NCBI GenBank assembly: GCA_013399305.1
Contig: VXAI01000019.1
Location: 7,092,047 to 7,156,046, forward strand
Length of the DNA stretch: 64,000 nucleotides
Direction of reading: 5' to 3'
From: Rostratula benghalensis
Taxonomy: Eukaryota; Chordata; Aves; Charadriiformes; Rostratulidae
In this document: positions 25,801 through 37,058 of the stretch, in pieces
Position numbering within the stretch: the first letter of the stretch is position 1
Layout: the number at the start of each line of letters is the position of its first letter
Notes under the pieces: generated by a model
Databases searched by the model: none
The model's input: the letters and a program-made list of their open reading frames with translations, nothing else
What the model was told of the DNA's origin: nothing
Translations under genes and position numbers: made by a program

Positions 25801-26489
25801 CCTTTTCCTGTGCTTGTGGAAGGAAAGAAGTGGTAGGCTAACAATCTACAACGCGTCTTCAGCGACAAGGAAAATCCATTTCAGATATCCTTCTTCATGT
25901 TTGAGGCCTTTCTCTGCAAATTGTTGGACCTTTTTTTCTTTTCCACACACTCCAGCTCCCACAAGAAATCTTCTTTGTCTGACTGAAGAAAGGCAAGGAC
26001 CAGAGAAGGGCTAATTAGCATTGTTTCTTTGGTTAGTACATGAATAATTAACAATATTCATCGGAGGTTGGTATTGCACAGTCTTTTCCTCTCTCACCAC
26101 ACTGCCTGCTGAGTATTTTTAGTGCTAGCTCAGTCCTTGCTGCCCACAGGACTTGGACAAATGGTAAGACCTGGCACCAACGACACACTGCATGGACCTG
26201 TCCCGTTCCCTACCTGCACAGCTCATGAAAATCAAACCCAATTGAACAAACCTGAACAGAAAGCAAAGCAGCAAACCTCACCAACAGCGTCATGTGAATA
26301 GCTATCAGCATCTCTTGGGAGCACGTGGCTAGGTGAGAACATTCAAGAACCAGAGCAAACTCTTGGCCAAGAAAAGGGATGGATGGGTTGCTGCGGATGC
26401 TTAAGAAATCAGTGGATTCTCATACTACTCCCCTGCTTAAATCACTGGTATTGAATATAGATTTTTTTATATGAGCAGATGAGATGGTC
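22886..26489. other. Unique non-coding stretch
   Basis: No recognised gene or transposable element. Scattered CpGs continue to about 23260 and then disappear. An A/C-rich tract lies at 24531-24580. The rest is plain AT-rich unique DNA. Confidence 0.55.
24531..24580 (-). repeat. A/C-rich tract (A run plus CCAAAAAACCC)
   Basis: Ten A, then TCCAAAAAACCCAACAAAAC and further CAAAC units. It shares the exact 19-mer CCAAAAAACCCAACAAAAC with the tract at 9856-9874. Confidence 0.75.
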
Positions 26490-26965
26490 CCCTGGAGTGA
26501 GTCCAGAGGATACAGCGAAGATGCTCTGAGGTCCAGAGCCCTTCTGTTGTGACGACAGGTTAAGAACTGGGGGGGCTGTGGGGGTGGTAGTGGTGGTGTA
26601 TGTCAGCTTGGAGAAGAGAAGGCTCCAGGGAGACCTTAGAGCCCTTCCAATCCTTAAAGGGGCTCCAGAAATGCTGGGGAGGGACTCTGGATCAGGGAGG
26701 GGAGCCAGAGGATGAGGAGGAATGGTTTTAAACTGAAAGAGGAGTGTTTGAGATGAGATCTCAGGAAGCAATACCTTGCTGTGAGGGTGGTGAGAGCCTG
26801 GCCCAGGTTGCCCAGAGAAGCTGTGGCTGCCCCATCCCTGGAGGGGTTCAAGGCCAGGTTGGAGGGGGCTTGGAGCAACCTGGTCTGGTGGGAGGTGTCC
26901 CTGCCCAGGGTTGGAACTGGATGATCTTTAAAGTCTCTTCTTACCCAAACGATTCTGTGATTGTG
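26490..26965 (+). mobile_element. CR1 LINE, longest copy in the window, 5'-truncated
   Basis: About 475 bases. It starts near GTGAGTCCAGAGGATACAGC and continues through GCTTGGAGAAGAGAAGGCTC, GGGGCTCCAGAAATGCTGGG and AATGGTTTTAAACTGAAAGA. It then enters the common CTGGCCCAGGTTGCCCAGAG 3' part and ends in GATTCTGTGATTGTGTGG. The segment at 26570-26600 has gained G/T-rich simple sequence (GGGGGGGCTGTGGGGGTGGT). It overlaps a 153-codon open frame, the longest in the window, which is therefore not a gene. It carries no reverse transcriptase domain. Confidence 0.96.
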
Positions 26966-27821
26966 TGGTGTTCGTTCAGGTCCGTGCTGCTCACTGCAGA
27001 TTCACTAAGGTGGCACCTTTTGTTATGCTGTTTGAGATCAACATCACATCCTCTCAGGAAGAATGAGAAATTCAGAGGACTGAGATGTTCAGAGAGAAGA
27101 GTTTGTAATGGAGACAAGTTGTGCTTAGATATTGTATTATTGACAGAAAGAAATGAATGTAAGGGTAGAAATAAGAGTAAAGAAGGGCTGGAGAGCATGA
27201 AGTAAGCTTCAAACAAGATCTAAGTATCTTCACCCTGTATATTATGTGGGGGAAAAAGGAAAAAAAAAAAGAGGAAAAACACGTTTTTGTGAATAGCACA
27301 GATCAATAGTTGTGCTGCTAAAATACATCTGTTTCTGTCCCTTACAATTCTTACAGAAATAAGCTGAACTTTGTATTTCCAATTTATTAACATGACAAAA
27401 CAGTCAGATGCTGAATAAAGATTGTAAAGTAACAGACAGGGTTAGTTTTCTGTGCATTTTTTTGAATTTTCATTTTTATTTTTATTTGTCAATTTATAAC
27501 TCTCAGAAGATCCTAAACGAACAAATCTTGTCATCTCTGTCAAAGGAAAAAGACATGTTGTTGAGATACAGATCCATCAATTCTTTGTGTACCTAGCAAT
27601 TTGTCAAGAGTCCCATTTAGTGAACAGTTGTGTGAGACTATAGCAACAGAATTACAGTTGTGCAACATATTGACATCACTGGCTTCATTCACAAGAGGCC
27701 ATCAAGTGGTAATGCCTTTTGTTTATTGGTAACTTGAGATAAAGTTCAAGCAGTATTTGAAAGCTGAAAAGTTCTACTTTGGAAAGTTCTAAGTCCAACT
27801 CTTTGTTCTTCAGATATTAAT
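26966..27821. other. Unique spacer between CR1 copies
   Basis: AT-rich sequence with an A run near 27259-27268 and a T-rich stretch near 27455-27490. No gene is seen. Confidence 0.55.
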
Positions 27822-28056
27822 AAATCACAGAATGCTAGGGGGTTGGAAGGGACCTCTGGAGATCATCCAGTCCAACCCCCTGCCACAGCAGTTCCACCTA
27901 CAGCAAGTTGCACAGGAACGTGTCCATGCAAGTTCTGAATGTCTCCAGAGACTCCACCACCTCTCTGGGCAGCTTGTTCCAAGGCTCTGCCATGCTCACA
28001 GGAAAGGATTTCCTCCTCATGTTTAGATGGAACTTCTTGTGTTCTCTATGCCTGAC
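27822..28056 (-). mobile_element. CR1-type LINE, different subfamily, 5'-truncated
   Basis: On the + strand it starts AATCACAGAATGCTAGGG, followed by TTGGAAGGGACCTCTGGAGA and CCAGTCCAACCCCCTGCC. It then runs through TGTCTCCAGAGACTCCACCA and CTGGGCAGCTTGTTCCAAGG to a CTCATGTTTAGATGGAAC segment. The 'CCTCTGGAGATCATC' wording, in place of 'CCTTAAAGATCATC', marks it as a different CR1 type from most copies in the window. Confidence 0.92.
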
Positions 28057-28339
28057 ATCCCACCTGGGAGGTGGTCTCCAAAGCCAAAAATTCTCTATGA
28101 GTTGTGGACAAAAAAGCGTGTGTTCTAATCAGAGTAGCAATCAGTCCTGGGTACCTAGTGATGAAGGACACTCAGGGGCATATCATCCTCTCACCTTCTC
28201 CTTCTTTACCTTTTTGATGGGTGAACAAATAAAACAAATTAATTAATTAATTAGTTAAATAAGAATAAGAACAAAGTTGCTTCATTTTGCTTTTTAACAA
28301 AGAACAAAGAATAATTTGCATATCATGACAATAGTAATG
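28057..28339. other. Spacer with a short (TTAA)n stretch
   Basis: Unique sequence between two oppositely oriented CR1 pieces. A run of TTAA-type units lies at about 28238-28258 (AATTAATTAATTAATTAG). No gene is seen. Confidence 0.6.
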
Positions 28340-28426
28340 AGGTGTCCCTACCCATGGCAGAGGGGCTGGAACCATGTGATCTTTAAGGTCCCTTCCAACC
28401 CCAACCATCCTATGATTCTGTGATTT
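28340..28426 (+). mobile_element. CR1 LINE, very short 3' fragment
   Basis: Only the last 85 bases or so of CR1: AGGTGTCCCTACCCATGGCA, then GATCTTTAAGGTCCCTTCC and a CCTATGATTCTGTGATT tail. 'CCCATGGCAG' here, where the common copies read 'CCCAGGGCAG', puts it in a different subfamily from those copies. Confidence 0.93.
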
Positions 28427-28844
28427 TGCTTTCAAATTCTCTTGACAAAATGTCACAAATCCCATCCGCATTTTGACACTCTAATGAGTGTTCAGATAAA
28501 CTTGGGAGTTTCTTAAGATTCCATTAAATTATTCCAAAGTCTTCGGATTTCGAGGAGATTTTCAATAAAAATATACGTGTGACTGAACTGTAATATGTTT
28601 AGAAGGTTCATAGATAATGTTATAACATTCAGAAAAATGTTGTCCTATTAATAGCTCAAGAAAATAAATTAAAATAATCTTTAGTAAAACTTTCAGTAAT
28701 TTCCTTTGGTTTAGTTTTAAGAAGTAGAGGGTACAAAACAAAAACTTTACCAAGTGAGAGATAGATGTGAAGAATGAGCACAACTATTAATTCACTCAAA
28801 TTCTGTTTTATAACACAGAGGAAGCAGGGGACATTCTTCTTTTC

Positions 28845-28863
28845 TTTTTTTTTTTTTTTTTTT
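28845..28863 (+). repeat. Poly(T) run of 19
   Basis: Nineteen T following TTTTCTTTTC. No retroposon body is recognisable on the minus strand beyond it. Confidence 0.85.
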
Positions 28864-29756
28864 CCAGTGCTTGTCTCCTTTTCCTGTCTGGAAATTACTT
28901 GGCTACTTTGCCTGTTCACTTATGATTTTTTGACCCCTTGTGGCCTGATTGGTATTTGATACAGTGGAAGATAACTGGAAATTTTGGACTCATAACAACT
29001 GGGAGTAGAGGTATCAAATCGACTGTATGGATGCAGTTAAATCCGCGATGCACATGGCACAAAACCAACCCAGATCTATCTTATAAATCTGATGTATTCT
29101 GGGTGAGTCATATATTTCTGGGCATTTGCAGTTCAATGGCAGAGAAGAAGCAAAGAAAAGAAAAATCAGGAAAGCATTGACTTTTATTTCCTACAGACTT
29201 GTTAACCTTTCCGCTCATGCCTGCTGTTAATCCCATACATGATTTTGCCGGCTTTATGGTGATGACTAATTTGCAATGTTTGTGGGATGATTGGCTAATT
29301 TTCCAGTTTTCTGGTTACCTCATTACATTCCCTGATGCTATCTCTCTCCCTGATGAATTCCATCCATCTCATAAATAACTGACATAATCCACTGATTCCT
29401 CTTGCATTGATTTAAACTTTTCATTTTGTTTGAAGTAGAGAGATTCATTTCCTTCTGGCATTCAGTCTTTTGTCACTCTGAAATTCTCTAGTGATTTTAA
29501 TTTACTTTTCTTATGTGTTTGTGAAATTTTAAACCAGGGAGCAACTTTTCTTCAGCTAGACTTTATTTTCAAGATTATCCAATCTTGTGCTTACATGTAT
29601 TTGTCTGAAAGAAATTACTAAGAAGCATGAGCATGAATATTTGATCTTACTGTCCTCTGCAGTACCTTGTAAGAGAACAAAACATGTCATTTAGTTTCCA
29701 GATGACTGAAGGCTATCTAACATTCCCATTTTCATTGTGGCTATTCAGGTATTATG

Positions 29757-29796
29757 GTGGGTTGTTCGGTTTTTTGGTGTTGTTTTTTTTTTTTTG
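29757..29796 (+). repeat. G/T-rich tract ending in a T run
   Basis: GGTGGGTTGTTCGGTTTTTT, then GGTGTTG and 13 or so T. On the minus strand this is an A run followed by CCAAAAAACCGAACAACCC, one mismatch from the shared core at 9856 and 24545 before the similarity ends. Confidence 0.75.
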
Positions 29797-30502
29797 TAGT
29801 TTATAGCAGAACGGCAGGTTTAAGTCTTTCATCCTGTAGACTTGATTCAGAGATTTGGAAAAAAAAGAGGTGTAGAAGAATATAGCAAGAAGGAAATGTA
29901 TATAGCAAGAAATAAATGGGGAAAAAAAATGAGGAGAAAATGCAGAAACATCCACCTTTGTGAAATCACAAATTGGGAAGAAACCTGTAGCAAATTTCCT
30001 TCAATATCATGCATGATGCCAGAATCCCACGGGAACCAGCAGGAGAAAAGACACTCGGCAAGTGAATGGATTTCATTTCTATCAATGGATAGAAACAGAA
30101 AGGATTTCAAATTGATCCATGGAATCACCATTACACGATGCTTTTCCAATTTTGTAACATAACCTGACCATCTCAGTTTTCAAAAGAAGATATAGTGGGT
30201 AAACACTTGTCATTGGAGCGGTGGGAACGTTCTAGTAAACACTACTTGAGTTCCTGCAGTCAGTGTGACATTCAGTTTTGCTGCAAGAGTGTCAAGACCT
30301 CCTGCACTGCAGAAGCAGGGGGCTCCAGGAACTTCTTAGCAGCTCCTCTTCTACTGTAAATTAGCCATTAAAACCATTTTATTCAGTCATGGGTAACCTG
30401 TAAGCATGGCAGCATCACAGCATAGTTTGTTCACAATGTCATATTTTAGTAATTTTGACAGACACTGAAGCAACTCTGGTTCTGCTTATTCTACCAGAAA
30501 TG

Positions 30503-30568
30503 ATAGTGATGATTATTCTATCATGCAGTGATAGAATAATAGTGATGGTTATAAAATAGTGATGGTTA
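30503..30568 (+). repeat. Perfect 12-bp hairpin with three copies of ATAGTGATGRTTA
   Basis: The arms ATTATTCTATCA (30512-30523) and TGATAGAATAAT (30529-30540) are exact reverse complements around a TGCAG loop. Around and overlapping them are three direct copies of a 13-mer: 30503-30515 (ATAGTGATGATTA), 30539-30551 and 30556-30568 (both ATAGTGATGGTTA). The stem has no G-C-rich closing region and is too short for a normal microRNA precursor, so a local duplication is the simplest reading. Confidence 0.8.
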
Positions 30569-31152
30569 GAAAAGGACCTATACTGAGTCCTGTGAGTGGG
30601 ACATTGTTCCGAATATTTGCTCCTCACAGGAACAAATGCACTGCTACAACCTGACTGAGACAGCAGCACTTCTTGAAGTGCTTTATTTAATAATTGGGAA
30701 ATTTCTGTAGAGTTGGTAGGTGGGTAACAATTATTTCTGGCCTGAGCTAGCTTTGGCAGTATTATCTAAAGCATTTTTCTCGATGTCTGGGAACAGAAGA
30801 CAGCTACAGGGTCACATAAACTTCTAAACTGCAACTTCATGCAGTCAGAAATATCAGAAAATAAATTCTTTTTTCCCATTGGTTTCTGAAACCCCTACAT
30901 ATATTGATAGGATCTCATTTCAGTAATTTCACTGCAGTCTTTTTGAGAATAAATATCACAATTTGACTCTTGGGAATGTAACATCATCACATACGTGTAA
31001 GGAAATGAATATGCCTTTAAGCAACGCGATATTGATTACCCGATGCAATAAAAAAACTATACATGAATACAGAAATTTTTTAGTCTCTCTTTTAATGGCA
31101 ATAACTTAAGCCAATGGAACAGCAATATGAATGTCTGAAGCCAGTGCTACCA

Positions 31153-31170
31153 AATAATAATAATAATAAT
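31153..31170 (+). repeat. (AAT)6 microsatellite
   Basis: Six perfect AAT units. Confidence 0.95.
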
Positions 31171-32440
31171 TTTGGAGTAAGTTCCAAGGTCTTTCTTCAC
31201 CCCACCTTCTCAGCTGAGCTCTGCTCTCTGGTTTTCTTTCTTTGGCATCGTACGAGGCTCTGCTGAAAATGAGTTTGAAATAAGTCTATTTACAGTGTCA
31301 GACAAGTTCTTAATTCTTCTTAGAGCCCTGAAATGTGAATGTATTGCACTTCAGTAAGTCATAAAACTGAACAAATACTACCATGGAAAAAATAATTTTA
31401 AAGTGAGTTTAAATATTAATGCTCAATATGCCTTATTAAAATTCTGAGAATTAAATAAAAGTGAGTGATATTTCCCAAACATTGTTTGCAAAAGAGAGCT
31501 TAAAAGCTCACAATCCTTTTTATGCAAGAGGAAAATAAAACATACTTGAGCCAACAAGAAAAAATGGTTTGCTACACATAAGGCCACATAATCCGGAATT
31601 CATCACATTCTGCATATTTTTGGAAAGGCTACTACCACGTAAACCCCATGGCCAGATGCTCCAGGAGGAGAGTAACTCTTTTCACTCTTTTTCTACATAG
31701 AAAAATGCTCCCAAAGAAAAACTGATTTTCATAAATCACTTATTTCTGCACAGTTCCTTAACTGGCACCTGGTATGTCACGATCATTGTATCTGAAATGT
31801 GACTTTGGGATGCAGTAGCATCTTGAACTAACAGCTCTTCAGGGAAACAGTTTCTTTCTCAGCAGTGAGAGCTTTAATTTACATTAAATTATCCCTTCTA
31901 TTCATCTCTGTGAGAATATCACTGACTGAGAAGCAGAGCTGAGGACGGTGGAGTTCAACTGTGCTCACGGAGGTCTTACGATCTTTGTGTCTTAGTAAAG
32001 CTGAAACCTTAACCTCATTTAAGTGATCAAAGGCCCATGGAAGAGAGTTAGGTAGCAGCTTTGCAACTTTGGACCTTGAGGCTGACAGGCACAAATATAT
32101 TCCCTGCAGTTCCTTGCATGCAGACTCTGATTTAGATGGAAAAACAGTGAACACAAGGGAGAAAGGCAATTGCATCGACATGTTGTATGTAGCCATAAAA
32201 GTGTTAGATTGTGTGATTAAAGGTTAATCCCAATAAATACAAAGATCGGTGTAAGAGCTGTAGGAACATCACCAGTGAAAATGGCACCTGCTGAATTGGC
32301 TCTCCTAAAGCTGTAGGAGGAGAACGATTTGACCATCATCCCTGATGGGAAACCCACCGAGAAGAGGCAGTGAAAGAAATGGTCTCTCCTGAAAGCCTGG
32401 CAAGTTAGAGGGGGTGAATTCCTAGAGAAGTGTAGGACTT

Positions 32441-32672
32441 GTAGATTCATGGAATGGGTTGGGTTGGAAGGGACCTTAAAGATCATGTGGTTCCAACCCC
32501 CCCTGCCCTGGGCAGGGACACCTCCCACCAGCCCAGGTGGCTCCAAGCCCCCTCCAACCTGGCCTTGAACCCCTCCAGGGATGGGGCAGTCACAGCTTCT
32601 CTAGGCAACATGGGCCAGGCTCTCACCACCCTCACACCAAAGAAATTCTTCCTAATATCTCATCTACTTCTT
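32441..32672 (-). mobile_element. CR1 LINE, 5'-truncated 3' end
   Basis: On the + strand it starts with the tail GATTCATGGAATGGGTTG, then GGGTTGGAAGGGACCTTAAA and the CCTGGGCAGGGACACCTCCC block. It ends in CCTAATATCTCATCTACTTC. It shares the 'CCCAGGTGGCTCC' variant with the copy at 43456, which suggests these two are close relatives. A 135-codon open frame runs through it and into the flank and is not a gene. Confidence 0.96.
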
Positions 32673-33793
32673 ATGGGATGCCAGGGAAGAACAGTTGGTC
32701 ATTGTGTAAAGCTAATTATAGGATGTTTATGGGAAGGAGCAAAGACAAGAATCAGGGCATATCCAGCAGGAGCAAGGGTGGGAGAATATGCACACACTCC
32801 TGCCTGCTGGGAAAACACACTCAGCCCCACTGAACCTGGACTTGGGAACATAAGGCCATAGCAGCATCGCATCCAGGAGGCTGGGACAGCAGGGAATTCA
32901 CATGCAGCCTGAAGCCCACTGCATTAGGCTACCTCCAACAGCAAGAATTCCCACTTAATGTTTATACATATAAACTCAAGTTCCTTTTGCTCAAAAAGAG
33001 TGCCCTTCTTCATGCCTGGCCTTGCAGTGAAGCTATGAAGAGTACATGCTATGAAAAGGGTAAGTGGGAATACGCAGAGGGAGACGGAGCTGTGTGGAAT
33101 TTCTGCCTACTAAGGAAATAAAATTTTCTTAGACATTTTGAAGAATACGTATGCATGAGATCTTGTGATAGCATATTTAATTGCCCAAAGGTGTCTTTCA
33201 TTTATCTGCCTTCTCCCTCGTTGCTGATGCCCTTGGTAGAAAGATTTTATCTTACATGCTCATATTCATGCGCTTGTTACAATGAGAAAAAAAACCCCAT
33301 AAAGGTAAGAAGCACCACCATTTAAATGAACAATACTACTCTCAGACCCCAACGTCACAGTAGTAAATATGGAATTAAATGCACTTTTAGCAGTTGCAAA
33401 GAGCGGCATGCAGTGTATTTATCTGACATAATGTGCATATTGGTAACTCCATTTCTACACAAAGAACTTTATCGCTGCTCAAATTAGTTCCACTCTTTCC
33501 CTTGTATTTGCTGTCTTTGCACAGCTGCACCCATATTAACATCAGTAGCTTCTTTTGCCAGAACATTCTTTCATATTCTTTCATCCCACATGGGTAATCC
33601 AAATTTAAATCCATACCTGCAATCAACATTCTGCTCCTTCAAACATTAATGACCTGAATGTCTAGTTTCTAAATGTGAGCGGTGCTCCACAGTAGATCTA
33701 ATGATAAAAGTTTGAGTCAGACTCCAGCTTCTGCATTTTATGGGCTGCGTGGATTTGAGAGGTGTGCTCATCTCATCAAAACCATTATGGGGG

Positions 33794-33814
33794 AAAAAAA
33801 AAAAAAAAAAAAAA
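33794..33814 (+). repeat. Poly(A) run of 21
   Basis: Twenty-one A following ATTATGGGGG. No retroposon body is recognisable upstream. Confidence 0.9.
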
Positions 33815-34063
33815 TAACAAACAAATCACTGTCTTTACAGAGCCAACATCCTGAGAACTGGATGGGTCCTCGATTATCAGTGGTTACAGAAATGTTTCTG
33901 TATTTATCATAAGTCCCCTGCTTTTGCAAAGCCCTATCTCTGCTTCTGAATTGACTCCATAACTAGTGCCCAAAGATGGACAGTTTAATGTATTTGGTGA
34001 GGAAAAAACATCAGACTCAACTCTCGTCAGTCCTGAAACTGTCCTGGTCCTTCAGGTAGAAGT

Positions 34064-34092
34064 TTATGTATGTGTATGTGGATACACACTCA

Positions 34093-34130
<38 letters not shown>
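34064..34130. repeat. (CA)18 microsatellite with a TG-rich arm
   Basis: Eighteen perfect CA units (34095-34130), preceded by a CACACTCAC stretch. Just upstream, TATGTATGTGTATGTGG (34064-34080) is TG-rich, so part of the CA repeat can pair with it as a hairpin. Such repeats vary in length between individuals. Confidence 0.95.
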
Positions 34131-34131
<1 letters not shown>

Positions 34132-34750
34132 GAGCAGTGGCTGTCACTTTGCATTTTGCAGCCACAGAGATGTCAGTTTATCAGAGTCTCCGTATCACAG
34201 TTTGCACCAACCCCCACAACATCAGCTCCTTCAAATGTAAACAAGATGTTAAAAAAAGCAAACCCACAGAAACATTTAGCAGAGCGTAATGAATGTATAA
34301 TAAATGCCTAACGCTCTATAGTTCAAGTAAATACGCTTTGCTCCTGAATGCTTGACTTTATCCTTTGTAGAAATGGAGCCAGCATATGCACAAGTATAAT
34401 CCAGTCTCTGGGCTGGTTCCCAGAGTTCATCGTTCTTGCAGTGAAATTGTGTCGAACTGCTGAAGCATATTCCACATATATTAGAATTTTCATACCCCAC
34501 ACGCTGCCAGGCATTACTTAGCTTTTTAAAACTGCTTCACTTTTTCCCATTTCAGTCCCACAGTCTGGTTGGCTGCAGGTATCCGGATATAATAATGATG
34601 TAGGTTTTTCAGTGATTTCCTTCACTCAGTCTATTGCAAAATAAGGCTCAGAGAGCAGGATGAAGATCAAAATGTCTCCTTCTAACAACAGCGTTAGATC
34701 CTAACTGGAGACACTTTGTCTGGGAATCAGTTCAAGATTAAGACACCTAC

Positions 34751-34891
34751 AGTGGCTGTCCCATCTCTGGAGGGGTTCAAGGCCAGGTTGGAGGGGGCTT
34801 GGAGCAACCTGGGCTGGTGGGAATTGTCCCTGCCCAGGGCAGGGGGTGAAACTACATGATCTTTAACCATTTTGTGGTTCTATGATTCTAT
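34751..34891 (+). mobile_element. CR1 LINE, short 3' fragment
   Basis: Begins at AGTGGCTGTCCCATCTCTGG, continues with GGAGGGGGCTTGGAGCAACC and GTCCCTGCCCAGGGCAGGGG, and ends in GTGGTTCTATGATTCTATTT. It belongs to the common subfamily of this window. The pre-tail TTAAGGTCCC block is partly lost. Confidence 0.95.
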
Positions 34892-36775
34892 TTAGACAGG
34901 TCCATACGAGCTGTGTCCCTCAGATGGGCTTGGAGCCAGGCTTGATTTAACTTCCTAAACACCAGTATCTTTCTGTGGTTCCTTAGGGTATTTTCTATGG
35001 CATCTACCTGCCATTCTGGAAAGGTACAATTTTCTGGTAGGACCTGTCATACTCCCAGGCTTGGGTAGCTATCTCGAATATCCCAGGCCATCCTGGATGG
35101 AGTAGAAACGGTGTTTAGATGGTTGGATTTACCTGGTAATCAATACCCTCAAGAGATTCATTTTACTCTGATGCACATGTGATTTCTTTTTTTCTTTTTT
35201 TCTTTTTTTTTTTTTTTTGCATAAATGCAGCCTCTTTGCATGATTTTGGGCAAAAAATTCTTAAGCGTAGAAGCTGGTCAGCCAAATAGCTCTTTAGATT
35301 CTACTGACCTTACTTAGCACATCCCCATTGATTACATATCGATGTCCAGTTAACAGAGTTTGTGAGAAGATATATTGCTCTGAAGAAATATTTCCTATTT
35401 GTTATTTTTCATTATTCAGGTAAATCTAGTACTTCTCTAAAACAAGTCAATAACTGTGTAGTTAATTAAAATGCAATGCATTATACAACCTGTAACACTC
35501 AACCACCTTAACAATGTATTTTATTTACCACTTTGCCATAAAATTTACTTCCATTTGCAGGGCAGAAACTGATTTTACAATTTTACTCTATGACTTCTGC
35601 TATGTGTTTCATAGTTCATAAGTGTTAATTATAAACAAAACAAACTACTATAATTTGCAGTTTAACTTTTATAAGGAATGCATATTTCATGTGAAAAACA
35701 GTTATGAATATGTTCATACTGCTTAATTCAGTTTTTACCATATAGTAGATTTACAACGAGGTAGCAAAACTCTATTGCAAAAGTTACCAAATAACTGCAG
35801 AGGATTAATCAAAAATGTGTCTATTGTGCACAAAGAAAATGCATATTGGAAATAAAAACGAGTAGCTGCTGGGCAACATGTTTTACCACACGATTATTTT
35901 TGGGAGGATTAAGTAATCACAACATACAGTTGTGGCATTGCCTCTTTTTTTTTTTTTTAGAAAAAAAAGAGCTTATGCTTGAAATTCATGTTAAATTCAG
36001 TACTTTTCACCTTCAAATGTGAACTGAGATGAAAATTTTAAGACAACAACAAGTTATATCAAAAATTAATTATTTTATGAGAGCTTAGTAGACAAATCAC
36101 TTTTCACAGAGCTCTTTAGTTTTAAACATTGAAATAACTAAGGAATATAGTATCACAAAAAAGTAATAAACAATTACTTTGGAACATAAATGTGACAATA
36201 GCTCCATGGACATGCAAAGTCCATGGAAAGTATTTTGGGTGGTAATCACAACTATTGTCCCTCTGGACAAGGAGAATAATTCTTTTTCTAGTGAGGCAAA
36301 CTCTAAGAAAAATTATGGTAATAATAAAGTGGTGTTGGGTTTTTCATTATTCTTTTCTCTACATAAAAACTTTGTAATCTTTTTTTTTTATTATTTTTTT
36401 TTTAAAGGCAATGACCAGAAAAACAAAGTAAATGTACTGCTGCAGACTCAAGTAAAACCTGCTAGTGCAAGACTGGTCAACCAACAGTCTGTTATTTAGC
36501 AATTTGATGGACTCTCTTGCTTATGTAGAATACCAATGTTCAGCTCCTTCCACTGCCTACAAGGGGTTGATGCCTCCTCCTAGGAGGTGCCTTTGTCAGT
36601 CAGTCTCTCTCCTTTACCCCAGGCATTTTTTATTCTTCAAAAGCCAGTAGATGTGGCTGAGCATTCTCACCGAAAGAAGTGTCAGGATAAATAGAATCAT
36701 CAAATGCTCAGAGATGGAAAGTTGCTTAAATTTCATTTCGTTCCACTGGAGATCTCATCTCAATCTCCCCTCTGT
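34892..36775. other. Unique AT-rich non-coding stretch
   Basis: Contains a pyrimidine tract at 35183-35218 (T blocks interrupted by C) and T or A runs near 35947-35970 and 36380-36404. ATAGAATCAT at 36691-36700 resembles an inverted CR1 tail and may be the 3' end of the CR1 piece that follows, but the bases between do not match well. No gene is seen. Confidence 0.55.
35183..35218 (+). repeat. Pyrimidine tract, T blocks with C interruptions
   Basis: About 36 bases of T7-8 blocks separated by single C, ending in 16 T. Low-complexity sequence. Confidence 0.85.
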
Positions 36776-37058
36776 CAGTGTCAAACCCTTCAGTGTCCCT
36801 CCCTGACCAAGAGCCTTCCCAGCTTTTCTGGAGCTCCTTTAGGGACTGGAAGGGTCCAAGGTCTCCCCGGAGCCTTCTCTTCTCAGGGCTGAACCACCTC
36901 AACTCTTTCATCCTGTCCTCACAGCAGAGGGGCTCCAGCCCTCAGAACATCTCTGTGGCCTCCACTGGACCTGCTACAACAGCTCCATGTCCTTCCTGTG
37001 CTGGGGTCTCCAAAGCTGGACACAGCAGTCCAGGTGGGATTTCACCAGAGAAAAACTG
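36776..37058 (-). mobile_element. CR1 LINE, internal 3' UTR-proximal segment
   Basis: This is a more 5' part of CR1 than the other copies. Read on the + strand it contains AGCCTTCCCAGCTTTTCTGG, TTTAGGGACTGGAAGGGTCC, GGAGCCTTCTCTTCTCAGGG, GAGGGGCTCCAGCCCTCAGA and GTGCTGGGGTCTCCAAAGCT. It corresponds to the region upstream of the usual 3' tail. The terminal tail is absent or degraded. No reverse transcriptase motif is present. Confidence 0.92.

Larger units (their letters stand above)
28427..32440. other. Unique non-coding stretch
   Basis: No gene or CR1 piece. Contains a T19 run (28845-28863), a G/T-rich tract (29757-29796), a perfect hairpin with a triplicated 13-mer (30503-30568) and an (AAT)6 (31153-31170), each listed separately. 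Open frames are short. Confidence 0.55.
32673..34750. other. Unique non-coding stretch with simple repeats
   Basis: Contains an A21 run (33794-33814) and a (CA)18 (34095-34130). The part at 33150-33520 is free of repeats, has a few CpGs and TTTGCAT/ATGCGC-like words, and is otherwise unassigned. No gene is recognised. Confidence 0.55.

Noticed and set aside
26744..27205. 153-codon open frame, the longest in the window
   Set aside because: Its first half is the CR1 3' end at 26490-26965 read through; the same peptide text appears from other CR1 copies, and the rest is unique AT-rich DNA.
32454..32861. 135-codon open frame on the + strand
   Set aside because: It starts in the antisense of the CR1 piece at 32441-32672 and continues by chance into the flank.
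33794..33814. A21 as the tail of a processed pseudogene
   Set aside because: No gene-like sequence is recognisable upstream, and similar runs recur without any body.
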